64,000 nt of DNA, taken from Streptomyces sp. NA04227. GTDB lineage: Bacteria > Actinomycetota > Actinomycetes > Streptomycetales > Streptomycetaceae. Position 1 is the first letter of the stretch; each line of letters starts with the position of its first letter. Below the pieces are notes generated by a model. It was not told the origin of the DNA. It saw nothing but the letters and a program-made list of their open reading frames with translations, and ran no database searches. The position numbers were made by a program, and so were the translations under genes. Below are positions 17,012 to 25,422 of this stretch, in pieces. The stretch is from assembly GCF_013364195.1 (NCBI RefSeq), contig NZ_CP054918.1, positions 3,771,001 to 3,835,000 on the forward strand. The letters are read 5' to 3'.

Positions 17012-18775
17012 CTACTTGGGCTGCGGCTTGCGCAGCGAGATGTTCAGCTCCCGCAGGCGGGACTCCTCCAGCTCGGTCGGGGCGCCCATCATCAGGTCCT
17101 GGGCGTTGCCGTTGAGGGGGAAGGAGATGGTCTCGCGGATGTTGGGCTCGTCGGCGAGGAGCATCACGATGCGGTCGACGCCGGGGGCGATGCCGCCGTG
17201 CGGCGGGGCGCCGAAGCGCAGGGCGCGGAGCATGCCCGCGAACTCGCGCTCCACGGTGTCGCGGTCGTAGCCCGCGATCTCGAAGGCCTTGATCATGATG
17301 TCGGGCTCGTGGTTCCGGATGGCGCCGGAGGAGAGCTCGACGCCGTTGCAGACGATGTCGTACTGCCAGGCCAGGATGTCCAGCGGGTCCTTCTCCTGAA
17401 GGTCGTTCATGCCGCCCTGGGGCATCGAGAAGGGGTTGTGGGAGAAGTCGATCTTGCCGGTTTCCTCGTCCTTCTCGTACATCGGGAAGTCGACGATCCA
17501 GCAGAAGCGGAAGACGTTCTCCTCGAAGTGGCCGGAGCGCCGGGCCGCCTCGACGCGGACCGCGCCCATGATCTTGGAGACCTCGTCGTACTCGCCCGCG
17601 CCGAAGAAGATCGCGTGGCCGGCGGCCAGGCCGAGGCGCTCGGTGAGGACCTTGATGTTCTCCTCGGTGAGGAACTTGGCGATCGGGCCGGACAGCGATC
17701 CGTCCTCCGCCACGCGCACCCAGGCGAGGCCCTTGGCGCCCTGCTCGACGGCGTAGTCGCCGAGCTGGTCGAAGAACTTGCGCGGCTGGTCCTGCACGGC
17801 GGGCACCGGCAGGGCGCGGACGTGCTTGCCCGCGAAGGCCTTGAACTCGGAGTTCTCGAAGACGTCGGTGATGTCGACGAGTTCGAGCTGTGCGCGCAGG
17901 TCGGGCTTGTCGGAGCCGTACTTCTCCATCGCCTCGCGGAACGGGATCCGCGGGAACGGCGAGGTGACGTGGCGGCCGCCGCCGAACTCCTCGAAGAGCT
18001 CGGTCATCAGCTTCTCGATCGGCTGGAAGACGTCCTCCTGCTCGACGAAGCTCATCTCGACGTCGAGCTGGTAGAACTCGCCGGGCGAGCGGTCGGCGCG
18101 GGCGTCCTCGTCGCGGAAGCAGGGCGCGATCTGGAAGTACCGGTCGAAGCCGGAGATCATGAACAGCTGCTTGAACTGCTGCGGAGCCTGCGGCAGGGCG
18201 TAGAACTTGCCGGGGTTCAGGCGGGAGGGGACCACGAAGTCACGGGCGCCCTCGGGGGAGGTCGCGGTGAGGATCGGGGTCGCCATCTCGTTGAAGCCGA
18301 GGGTGGTCATCTTGGCGCGGATCGCGGCGATGACGGCGGAGCGCAGCATGATGTTGCGGTGCATGCGCTCGCGGCGCAGGTCGAGGAAGCGGTACTCAAG
18401 GCGGCGCTCCTCGTTGACGCCGTCCTCGGTGTTGATGGTGAACGGCAGCGGCCCGGCGGCGCCGAGCACCTCGACCTCGGCGCTCTCGATCTCGATCTCG
18501 CCGGTGGGCAGTTCGGGGTTGATGTTGTCCGCGCCGCGCGAGACGACCTTGCCGTCGACGCGGACGACGGTCTCCTTGGAGAGCTTGTCGAGCGCCTCCG
18601 CGGCGGCGGTGCCGGGACGGGCCACGAGCTGGGTGATGCCGTAGTGGTCCCGCAGATCGATGAAGAGGATGCCGCCCAGGTCTCGGCGATTGTGCAGCCA
18701 GCCGCTCAGCCGGACGTCGGAGCCGACGTCAGAGGCGCGGAGCTCGCCGCAGGTGTGTGACCTGTACCGGTGCAT
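17012..18775 (-). CDS. aspS: Aspartyl-tRNA synthetase
   Basis: Essential class IIb synthetase of 587 residues, the normal bacterial length. The N-terminal OB-fold anticodon domain spans about residues 1-110 (GWLHNRRDLGGILFIDLRD). Motif 2 lies at about 215-235 (RYFQIAPCFRDEDARADR). The bacterial GAD insertion domain follows at about 290-420, and motif 3 is GIAPGVDRIVMLL near 530. Leu in RRDLGG, where non-discriminating enzymes often have His, hints at a tRNA-Asp-specific enzyme; that reading is inference from published AspRS work as I recall it. ATG 18775 begins the standard MHRYRSHTCGEL. A 16-kb run of housekeeping and regulatory genes surrounds it, with no apparent operon partner. Confidence 0.97.
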   Translation of the reverse strand: MHRYRSHTCGELRASDVGSDVRLSGWLHNRRDLGGILFIDLRDHYGITQLVARPGTAAAEALDKLSKETVVRVDGKVVSRGADNINPELPTGEIEIESAEVEVLGAAGPLPFTINTEDGVNEERRLEYRFLDLRRERMHRNIMLRSAVIAAIRAKMTTLGFNEMATPILTATSPEGARDFVVPSRLNPGKFYALPQAPQQFKQLFMISGFDRYFQIAPCFRDEDARADRSPGEFYQLDVEMSFVEQEDVFQPIEKLMTELFEEFGGGRHVTSPFPRIPFREAMEKYGSDKPDLRAQLELVDITDVFENSEFKAFAGKHVRALPVPAVQDQPRKFFDQLGDYAVEQGAKGLAWVRVAEDGSLSGPIAKFLTEENIKVLTERLGLAAGHAIFFGAGEYDEVSKIMGAVRVEAARRSGHFEENVFRFCWIVDFPMYEKDEETGKIDFSHNPFSMPQGGMNDLQEKDPLDILAWQYDIVCNGVELSSGAIRNHEPDIMIKAFEIAGYDRDTVEREFAGMLRALRFGAPPHGGIAPGVDRIVMLLADEPNIRETISFPLNGNAQDLMMGAPTELEESRLRELNISLRKPQPK

Positions 18776-19033
18776 CGTCGTTCATCCAGTCTTCGCGTCA
18801 GTGGGGTGTGCTTTGCCGGGCTTCTGGTGCCTGAGCGGTGCTCGCCGTCCACGGCCGGGGGGTGCCCGGGCCTCGCTCGCGACGGATGAGCCCCGTCAAG
18901 GTTACCGTCCGCGCCAAGATCACCTGCCGGAGTGTGGACAACCCCGGTGAACCCGCTCCGATCCCCGCCCGCACCGCTCCGAGCGGCCTCACTGGAGTCG
19001 CGGCGCCTTGTCCCCTCTTCTTAGAGTGAGGAA

Positions 19034-21406
19034 ATGAGCACCCATGACCCCCTCCAGCCGGTGGGGGACGTGCTGGTGACCCTGGCCACGGGGCTGTGGC
19101 ACTGGGACACCGAGGCGGGCGCGGTACGGCTGGACGCCGAGGCGGCCCGGCTGATGGGGCTGCCCGCGCGGCCGGTGACGCTCACCGAGGCCGGAGCGCG
19201 TGCCCGGTTCCACCCGGTGGACTGGAACGAGATCGAGGGCGTGGTGCGGCTCGCGGTCGCCGAGAACACGCTGACCGAGGTACGGCTGCGGGTGATGGAC
19301 GAGGAGGGCCGCGTACTGCGGTCGGTACGCAGCCGCTCCAAGCCCCGCAAGGACCCCGAGACCGGCCACTACCTGCTGATCGGCACCCTCCAGGAGATCA
19401 GCGACGCGGTGCCCGGCGGGACCGACCGGGCACCGGTGATCGGGGACTGGCGCCGCGCCCGCGAGGCGTTCCTGCTCGACGCGGGGCGCGCGCTGGCCGA
19501 GGCCCGCTCCACGGAGGAGGTGCTGCGGGTCGCGGCCAATCTGTCGATGCCCGGCTTCACCCCCGACGGGCTCGCGGTCTTCGGAGCCGAGGCCGACCGG
19601 CTGACGATCATCGGGCACCACGGGCACTCGGAGGGCGACGAGAACCCGTTCACGGCGATGCCGGTGGACACCGACTACCCGGCCGCCGACGTGGTGCGCA
19701 CCGGCCGGGCCGTGTATCTCGCCTCGCCCGCGGAGTACCGGCGCCGCTACCCGGTGACCTGGCCGCTCGCCGAGCCCTTCGGCCGCGAGTCCTGGGCCTT
19801 CCTGCCACTGATCGTGGCCGGGCGCACTATCGGCGCGTGGATGGCGGCGTTCTCCTACCGGGTGTCGTTCACGCCCGACGAGCGGTCCGTGCTGACCACC
19901 GTGGCCCGGATGCTCGCGGGCGCGCTGACCCGCGCGAACACCGCCGAGACCGAGCGGGAACTGACCGAGGGACTGCAACGGGCGATGCTGCCGCGGCTCG
20001 GCCCGCAGGTACCCGAACTCCAGGTCGCCGCGCGGTACGTGCCCACCGGCGGCGGCCTCCAGGTGGGCGGCGACTGGTTCGACATGATCGCGCTGCCGAC
20101 CGGCCGGATCGCCCTGGTCGTCGGCGATGTGCAGGGGCACGACGTACGGGCGGCCGGTCTGATGGGCCAGCTCAGGATCGCCCTGCGCGCGTACGCCTCC
20201 GAGGGCCACCGCCCCGACGCCGTACTGGCCAGGGCGAGCCGTTTCCTCTACGGGATCACCAACTCGGTGGCACACGGGCGCGGACCGCAACAGGAGTCCG
20301 ACCCGGAACCGCGCTTCGCGACCTGCCTGTACGTGGAGGCCGAGCCGGGGACCGGGGTCCTGGAGATCGCCCGGGCCGGGCATCCGGACCCGGCGATCCG
20401 GATGGACGACGGGACGGTGGTGCTGCGGCCGACGGCGGGCGGGCTGCCGCTGGGCATCGACCCGGACGCGGACTATCCGACCACCCAGCTCGCCCTGGAG
20501 CCCGGCGAGACGATGCTGCTGTGCACCGACGGACTCATCGAGACCGGCGGCCACGACCTGGACTCGGGCTGGGCCCGGATCCGCACGATCATGGAGGAGC
20601 ACAGCGGCGAACGGCTCGAAGGCCTGGCCGAGGCCCTGGTCCAGGCGGTGCACGGGCCGCCCTCGCATTACACGACGGGCCCGCTCGCCGACCGCCGCGA
20701 GGACGACATCGCCATGCTCCTCGTACGCCGCAACAAGCGCCCGCAACAGCTCACCCCCGACCGCAGGTTCGCGCTCACCCTCGCGCAGGCGGAGCCGGAA
20801 CGGGTGGCCGCGGCCCGGCAGCAGGTGCGCGAGGTGCTGCACGACTGGTCCGATCCGGAGCAGGTGGACTCGGCCGTACTGCTCGTCTCCGAGATGCTCA
20901 CCAACGTCCTGGTGCACACCGACGGGGACGCGCTGCTCGTCGTGGTGGTGAGCGGGGAGCGGGGCCGGCGGCGGCTGCGGGTCTCGGCCGGCGACGGCAG
21001 CGACGACCTGCCGCATCTGCGCCGCCCCGGCGAACTGGCCTCCTCGGGACGGGGTCTGGTCCTGATGGACGTACTGGCCGATGCCTGGGGGGTGGACCCG
21101 CAGGGGGACGGGAAGTCGATCTGGTTCGAGTTGAACGAGGCGGGGCGGGCGGGGCATCACGGCGGCGCCGAAGCCGACGGAGGGCCGGTGGCCTTTCGGG
21201 GGCCGGTTCGGGACTCGGTGCAGGACTCGGTTCAGGACGCTGCTCGGGACGCTGTTCGGGACCCGGTTCAGGACGCTGTTCGCGACCCGGTTCAGGACCC
21301 GTCGGACGGGGGCGGGCTCGCCGAGGCGCCGGAGGGTCCGTCCGCCCCGTCCGCCCCGCCCTCTCCGGCCTCGCGGGCGCGGGACGCGGCGACGGCCTCG
21401 GAGTAG
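19034..21406 (+). CDS. PAS/GAF-SpoIIE phosphatase with ATPase (anti-sigma-like) domain
   Basis: Multidomain signalling protein of 790 residues. A PAS-like segment occupies residues 10-125, a GAF domain about 145-300, and a PP2C/SpoIIE phosphatase about 330-565 with metal-binding motifs GGDWFDMI, GDVQGHD, CTDGLIE and REDDIAML. An HATPase domain of the RsbW/SpoIIAB anti-sigma type follows at 590-700 (VSEMLTNVLVHTDGDALLVV, SSGRGLVLMDVLADAWG). Such proteins dephosphorylate anti-anti-sigma factors in response to ligands. The C-terminal tail has eight 12-bp repeats (21206-21301) coding Val-(Arg/Gln)-Asp-X. Its 3' end overlaps the convergent AI-2E gene by 115 bp. Start ATG 19034 has only a weak GAGGAA upstream. 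Confidence 0.9.
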   Translation: MSTHDPLQPVGDVLVTLATGLWHWDTEAGAVRLDAEAARLMGLPARPVTLTEAGARARFHPVDWNEIEGVVRLAVAENTLTEVRLRVMDEEGRVLRSVRSRSKPRKDPETGHYLLIGTLQEISDAVPGGTDRAPVIGDWRRAREAFLLDAGRALAEARSTEEVLRVAANLSMPGFTPDGLAVFGAEADRLTIIGHHGHSEGDENPFTAMPVDTDYPAADVVRTGRAVYLASPAEYRRRYPVTWPLAEPFGRESWAFLPLIVAGRTIGAWMAAFSYRVSFTPDERSVLTTVARMLAGALTRANTAETERELTEGLQRAMLPRLGPQVPELQVAARYVPTGGGLQVGGDWFDMIALPTGRIALVVGDVQGHDVRAAGLMGQLRIALRAYASEGHRPDAVLARASRFLYGITNSVAHGRGPQQESDPEPRFATCLYVEAEPGTGVLEIARAGHPDPAIRMDDGTVVLRPTAGGLPLGIDPDADYPTTQLALEPGETMLLCTDGLIETGGHDLDSGWARIRTIMEEHSGERLEGLAEALVQAVHGPPSHYTTGPLADRREDDIAMLLVRRNKRPQQLTPDRRFALTLAQAEPERVAAARQQVREVLHDWSDPEQVDSAVLLVSEMLTNVLVHTDGDALLVVVVSGERGRRRLRVSAGDGSDDLPHLRRPGELASSGRGLVLMDVLADAWGVDPQGDGKSIWFELNEAGRAGHHGGAEADGGPVAFRGPVRDSVQDSVQDAARDAVRDPVQDAVRDPVQDPSDGGGLAEAPEGPSAPSAPPSPASRARDAATASE

Positions 21407-22449
21407 CGGCTGCGCAGTTCGGCGTAGACACCGAACCCGGCGGCGGTCATCGGTACGGCGAGCAGCATGCCGAGGATTCCGGCGACCGAGGCTCCGGCGG
21501 CGATGGTCAGCATGACGGTCGCGGGGTGCATCTGGACGGTGCGGGACTGGATCATCGGCTGGAGCAGATGCCCCTCGATCACCTGGACCGCGAGGACGAC
21601 GCCGAGCACCCACAGGGCGATGACCACGCCCCGGTCTGCGAGCGCGACCAGGATGGCGACGGCGCCCGAGAGGAAGGCGCCGAGGTAGGGGATGTAGGCG
21701 CCGACGAAGACCAGAGCGCCGAGTCCGACGGCGCCCGGGACCTGGCAGATCAGCAGCCCGACGGTGATGAAGAGGGCGTCGATCAGGGCGATGAGGGTGG
21801 TGCCGTGCATGAAGCCCTCGACCGCGCGGAAGGCGCGGCGGGCCATCGCCTCGAGGAGGTGCCCGGAGTCGGCGGGCGCCAGTGCGTGCAGCGCGCTCAT
21901 CGCCCGGTCGGAGTCCCGCAGGAAGAAGAAGATCAGCAGCAGGGCCAGTACGGCCGCCGTGATCATCTCGCCGACCAGGCTGATCCCGCTGAGCACTCCG
22001 GAGGCGGCGGTGGCCCCGAACTTCCCGCCCAGTTCACGGGCGTTGGAGGCGAGATCGTCCACCGAGGTCCCGGCCGCGCCGAAGTGCTTGCTCACCGAGT
22101 CGGCCGCGTCCCGGAGCGAATCGACGATCTGGTCCCCGCTGTCGATCAGCGCGGCCACCACGATGTACACCGCCCCGCCGACCACGGCCACCACGGCCAG
22201 GCAGGTCAGCCCCGCCGCCAGTGAGGCGTTGATCCCCCGCCGCAGCAGCCACCGGTAAAGGGGCCCGAGCAACGCCGCCCCGAGCAACGCGAGCAGTACC
22301 GGCACCACGGCCGCCCTGAAGTACACGGCCAGCCTGACGACCACCACCACGACACCGGTCACCAGCAGGAACAGCACACACCAGGCGCCGATCCGCCGTG
22401 CGGGCTCGGGAAGCAGTGAAGACGACGCCGACGCCGGTACCTGTGCCAT
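21292..22449 (-). CDS. AI-2E family transporter (predicted permease)
   Basis: Integral membrane protein of 385 residues with about eight helices: two near 20-65, one near 75-100, one near 155-180, and a cluster from about 215 to 345. The family signature includes FFFLRD after the fourth helix, GTTLIALIDALFITVGLLI, FVGAYIPYLGAFLSG and EGHLLQPMIQSRTVQMHP. Members export small molecules or ions (AI-2, Na+/H+ in some); the substrate here is unknown. The soluble loop at 100-150 is typical. The last ~40 residues are Ala/Gly/Ser-rich and are encoded opposite the tail of the SpoIIE-type gene. Its TGA stop lies inside that gene's 12-bp repeats. Confidence 0.9.
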   Translation of the reverse strand: MAQVPASASSSLLPEPARRIGAWCVLFLLVTGVVVVVVRLAVYFRAAVVPVLLALLGAALLGPLYRWLLRRGINASLAAGLTCLAVVAVVGGAVYIVVAALIDSGDQIVDSLRDAADSVSKHFGAAGTSVDDLASNARELGGKFGATAASGVLSGISLVGEMITAAVLALLLIFFFLRDSDRAMSALHALAPADSGHLLEAMARRAFRAVEGFMHGTTLIALIDALFITVGLLICQVPGAVGLGALVFVGAYIPYLGAFLSGAVAILVALADRGVVIALWVLGVVLAVQVIEGHLLQPMIQSRTVQMHPATVMLTIAAGASVAGILGMLLAVPMTAAGFGVYAELRSRYSEAVAASRAREAGEGGADGADGPSGASASPPPSDGS

Positions 22450-22490
22450 TGGGTCAGCTCAGCACGGCGGAGGGGGGTGCGAGGGCAGGC

Positions 22491-22524
22491 GGGGCCGGGG
22501 GTGGGGCGGATGGGGGATGGGGGG
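22491..22524 (+). other. Putative G-quadruplex sequence
   Basis: Five consecutive G-runs of four or more bases with short loops lie on the plus strand in the 168-bp gap upstream of the AI-2E gene and downstream of pirin. This fits a four-tetrad quadruplex, though G-rich runs are common at this GC content. Confidence 0.45.
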
Positions 22525-22617
22525 CGCGGGACGGGTAACGCGCCGCCGCCCCGAACCCACGACGGCCGCCGACCCGCGACGGCCGTCGCGGTCGCCGACC
22601 GTGCCGTACGTCCGGCC

Positions 22618-23574
22618 TTACATCCCGTGCACCGCCGGAACGGTCCCCAGCCGTCCCTTCTGGAAGTCCTCGAAGGCCTCCTGGAGTTCGGCGCGGGTGT
22701 TCATCACGAACGGGCCGTAGTGGGCCATGGGTTCGCGGATCGGCCGGCCGCCGAGGAGGATGACCTCCAGGTCGGGGGTGTGGCCGTCCTGCTTCTCGTC
22801 GGCGCGAATGGTGAGCGAGGAGCCGGGGCCGAAGACCGCGGTCTGGCCCATGTGGACGGGGCGGTGTTCGCTGCCCGCGGTGCCGCGCCCGGCCAGGACG
22901 TACCCGAGGCCGTTGAAGTCCTCGCGCCAGGGCAGGGTCACCTCGGCGCCGGGACGTACCGTCGCGTGGACCATGGTGATCGGCGTGTGCGTGATGCCGG
23001 GGCCCTCGTGTCCGTCGAGTTCGCCCGCGATGACGCGCATCAGCGCACCGCCGTCGGGCGAGCTGAGCAGCTGGACCTGGCCGCCGCGGATGTCCTGGTA
23101 GCGCGGGTTCATCATCTTGTCCTTGGCGGGCAGGTTGACCCACAGCTGGAGACCGTGGAACAGGCCGCCCGAGGCCACCAGTTCCTCCGGCGGCGCCTCG
23201 ATGTGCAGCAGGCCGGAGCCCGCGGTCATCCACTGGGTGTCGCCGTTGTGGAGCGTGCCACCGCCTCCGTTGGAGTCCTGGTGCACGAAGGTGCCGTCGA
23301 TGAGGTACGTGACGGTCTCGAAGCCGCGGTGCGGGTGCCAGGGGGTGCCCTTGGGCTCGCCGGGCGCGTACTCCACCTCGCCCATCTGGTCCATCATGAT
23401 GAACGGATCGAGGTGCTTGTAGGCGATGCCCGCGAAGGCACGGCGCACCGGGAAACCCTCGCCCTCGAATCCGCTCGGCGCGGTGCTCACGGCCAGCACC
23501 TTGCGCGCGGTCGCGTCCGCTGGCGCGGCGACACGGGGCAGGGTCAACGGGTTCTCCACGGTCACGGCGGGCAT
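22618..23574 (-). CDS. Pirin family protein
   Basis: Cupin-type protein of 318 residues with two beta-barrel domains. Metal ligands of the N-terminal pirin domain are visible: WHPHRGFETVTY (two His), VHQDS (His) and LHIEAPPEE (Glu). The C-terminal pirin domain is at about 190-300. Bacterial pirins include quercetin dioxygenases and regulators of pyruvate dehydrogenase; which applies here is unknown. ATG 23574 has AGGAGG eight bases upstream. The upstream region has an AT-rich TGAAC direct repeat that could be an operator. It is not in an operon with the protease gene upstream, which is separated by a strong palindromic terminator. Confidence 0.93.
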   Translation of the reverse strand: MPAVTVENPLTLPRVAAPADATARKVLAVSTAPSGFEGEGFPVRRAFAGIAYKHLDPFIMMDQMGEVEYAPGEPKGTPWHPHRGFETVTYLIDGTFVHQDSNGGGGTLHNGDTQWMTAGSGLLHIEAPPEELVASGGLFHGLQLWVNLPAKDKMMNPRYQDIRGGQVQLLSSPDGGALMRVIAGELDGHEGPGITHTPITMVHATVRPGAEVTLPWREDFNGLGYVLAGRGTAGSEHRPVHMGQTAVFGPGSSLTIRADEKQDGHTPDLEVILLGGRPIREPMAHYGPFVMNTRAELQEAFEDFQKGRLGTVPAVHGM

Positions 23575-23604
23575 GTCCGTACCTCCTTGTGTGCGTCCGG
23601 GTCG

Positions 23605-23626
23605 ACTTTAGTTGAACGATGAACTT
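23605..23626 (-). promoter_or_regulatory. Candidate pirin promoter/operator
   Basis: On the plus strand AGTTGAACGATGAACTT (23610-23626) contains TGAAC twice, seven bases apart, and is bounded by AGTT/AACT. On the minus strand TAAAGT (23610-23605) is a possible -10 box 31 bp before the start. The element is much more AT-rich than its surroundings. Confidence 0.4.
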
Positions 23627-23645
23627 CTTCAGTCCGAACGCGAGA

Positions 23646-23671
23646 AGCCCGGAGGGAATTCCCTCCGGGCT
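23646..23671. terminator. Perfect palindromic terminator
   Basis: AGCCCGGAGGG and CCCTCCGGGCT pair perfectly around AATT (23646-23671). It lies 50 bp past the stop of the metalloprotease gene and upstream of the pirin promoter, insulating the two minus-strand units. Confidence 0.85.
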
Positions 23672-23721
23672 CGTCACGGGTGCGGGGGTGCGGTGGGGCG
23701 CCTCCCCCGGGCTCCCCCGGG

Positions 23722-24255
23722 TCAGCACATGGTGGGCGCCATGACCTCGTCGGGGCTGTTCCAGCTCATGCACTGGTAGCCGGAGTGGCCGTACCAGTTG
23801 TGGCCGAACTCGTGGGCGGCAAGGAGTTCGAAGTCGCTGGCGAGGGTGGACAGGGTGATCTTCTGGCCGGCGCCCCAGTTGCAGCCGATGACGCCGCCCG
23901 CCTGGTAGACCGGCTCGGAACCCTTGGCGCCACAGCCCTCGACGTAGCCGCTCACGCAGTCGACCGGGGTGCCCGAGCCCTCGGTGGCGCCGCCCCAGTA
24001 GTTGGCGCCGCCGCGGATCTGGCCCTCTCGGCCGCCGCACGAACCGTCGATGACGTAACCCCAGGCGGCGGCCTTGTCGACGGACGAGGCGGCGGGCGTC
24101 ATGGCGGCCGCGCTCCGCGTGGTCGCCGTCGCGGCCACGCCGTCCTCGGCCGAGGCGGCGGAGGCGGGGACCGCCAGCGCCAGGGCGGCGACGACCGAGG
24201 CGCCGGTGACACCGGCGACGGCGAGAATCCGCGCGGGCATGACAAATCTGGGCAT
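23722..24255 (-). CDS. Small secreted metalloprotease-like protein, HExxHxxGH
   Basis: Predicted exported zinc endopeptidase of 177 residues. The signal peptide covers about residues 1-35 (RILAVAGVTGASVVAAL, then AVPASA). The active site HEFGHNWYGHSGYQC supplies His148, Glu149, His152 and His157, a metzincin-type HExxHxxGxxH spacing shortened by one residue (HExxHxxxGH as read). Six cysteines (73, 100, 108, 125, 162, 177, the last C-terminal) suggest three disulfides. It is much smaller than classical metzincins and is not a snapalysin, which uses Asp as third ligand. I do not recognise the exact family. ATG 24255 has AGGAGG six bases upstream. It is a single-gene unit closed by the palindrome at 23646-23671. 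Confidence 0.7.
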   Translation of the reverse strand: MPRFVMPARILAVAGVTGASVVAALALAVPASAASAEDGVAATATTRSAAAMTPAASSVDKAAAWGYVIDGSCGGREGQIRGGANYWGGATEGSGTPVDCVSGYVEGCGAKGSEPVYQAGGVIGCNWGAGQKITLSTLASDFELLAAHEFGHNWYGHSGYQCMSWNSPDEVMAPTMC

Positions 24256-24433
24256 GGCAGACCTCCTCTGCGGTGGGGGGAAGGCGCGCGGCGCCGGACG
24301 GCCCTGAAGGCCGCACACGCACGCACCCGGCCGGAACGAGGCGACCGGCCGACCGCCGGACCACACCTCAGGCCCAGCCGGTGGCAGAAAGCTAGGAGCC
24401 CGCGACCGCGCTGCCCAGAGACAGGCGCGTTTT

Positions 24434-24445
24434 TACGTATACGTA
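24434..24445. promoter_or_regulatory. 12-bp AT-rich palindrome
   Basis: TACGTATACGTA is a perfect palindrome about 180 bp upstream of the metalloprotease start and 100 bp downstream of the SseB-like gene. It stands out in composition and may bind a regulator. The rest of the 289-bp gap shows nothing clear. Confidence 0.35.
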
Positions 24446-24544
24446 TTCAATGGGCGCCGCACAGAAGGCAGTTGACGGCAACCGCGCGGCGGGAAACGGC
24501 GGGAAACGGGAACCACGCACGGCTCCCGGGCGGGGGCGCGGGCC

Positions 24545-25030
24545 TCAGCCGTACATCCGCCGCATCGCGAAGTCGACCATCTGCTCGACCGCCTTGGCGT
24601 CAAAGACCATCCGGTGCTCGCCCTCCAGGTCGAGGACGAAGCCGTAGCCGGTCGGCAGGAGGTCGATCACCTCGGCGCCGGTGATCACGAAGTACTTGGA
24701 GTCCTTGCCCGCGTAACTGCGCAGCTCCTTGAGGGAGGTGAACATCGGGATGACCGGCTGCTGGGTGTTGTGCAGGGCCAGGAAGCCGGGGTTGTCCCCG
24801 CGCGGGCAGTAGACCTTGGCGGTGGCGAAGATCTGCTGGAAGTCCTCGGCGGCCATGGACCCGGTGGTGAAGGCGCGCACCGCGTCGGCCAGCGAGGGCG
24901 GCGACGGCTCCGGGTAGAGCGGGGCCTGCTGCTGGGCGTACCCGCCGGGGGCATGCTGGGGCGGCGGCTGGGGCGGTGCGTACTGCTGCCCCTGGGCCGT
25001 GCCCCCCGCGTGCTGGTCGTAGCCGTACAT
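24545..25030 (-). CDS. SseB-domain protein
   Basis: Protein of 161 residues with a Gln/Pro/Ala/Gly-rich N-terminal 45 residues (MYGYDQHAGG, QPPPQHAPGG) followed by an SseB-like domain: VYCPRGDNPGFLALHNT, VIPMFTSLKELRSYAGKDS, then VIDLLPTGYGFVLDL. In enterobacteria SseB was linked to serine sensitivity; in actinobacteria the domain is widespread and of unknown function. No Shine-Dalgarno is visible before ATG 25030, so a leaderless or very short leader is possible. It is divergent from the acyl-CoA dehydrogenase gene. Confidence 0.8.
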   Translation of the reverse strand: MYGYDQHAGGTAQGQQYAPPQPPPQHAPGGYAQQQAPLYPEPSPPSLADAVRAFTTGSMAAEDFQQIFATAKVYCPRGDNPGFLALHNTQQPVIPMFTSLKELRSYAGKDSKYFVITGAEVIDLLPTGYGFVLDLEGEHRMVFDAKAVEQMVDFAMRRMYG

Positions 25031-25422
25031 GCCGCACAGCGTACCGAGCGGCGCGCGCCCGCAGGGCGGGGATGCCCCACGAGGCAGCGGTTGTGAGCCA
25101 CGGCCGCGGTGTGCGGCGCGCCACTCCATCGGCCCCCGGCGCCCCGACTCCGCTTCCACTTCCGGAACCCGTCCGTCCAGGCGTCACCCCCGTGTTTGTA
25201 GGGCACTCTGGAGGCTCGGGCGCCCACCGGGGGTGGCGGGCGGGGAGACGGGCGGGCGTAGACCCTGCTCACACTTGGGCGAGGAGGCTTGCGCCTTATT
25301 ACCGGCGGGTAGCATCATCTAGCTACCAGCTGGTAGAGACAGCAGGAATCCGCCTACCGCGGCCAGGCACCCGGACCCCCGGGCGCTGAGCGCCACTGCA
25401 ATTGAATTCGGAGCTTTACGCC
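25031..25422. other. Divergent intergenic region, SseB-like / acyl-CoA dehydrogenase
   Basis: A 392-bp gap. The only strong signal is the pair of palindromes at 25299-25336 near the dehydrogenase. The half next to the SseB-like gene is GC-rich and shows no clear promoter boxes or coding frame. Confidence 0.4.
25299..25336. promoter_or_regulatory. Twin palindromic operators upstream of acyl-CoA dehydrogenase
   Basis: TTACCGGCGGGTAG (25299-25312) and CTACCAGCTGGTAG (25323-25336; a perfect 14-bp palindrome) share the frame TACC-N4-GGTA, centres 24 bp apart. They overlap the probable promoter about 90-120 bp before the start. The pattern suits a TetR-family regulator of fatty-acid degradation. 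Confidence 0.6.

Noticed and set aside
17198..18760. 520-codon plus-strand frame
   Set aside because: Antisense to aspS; no domain.
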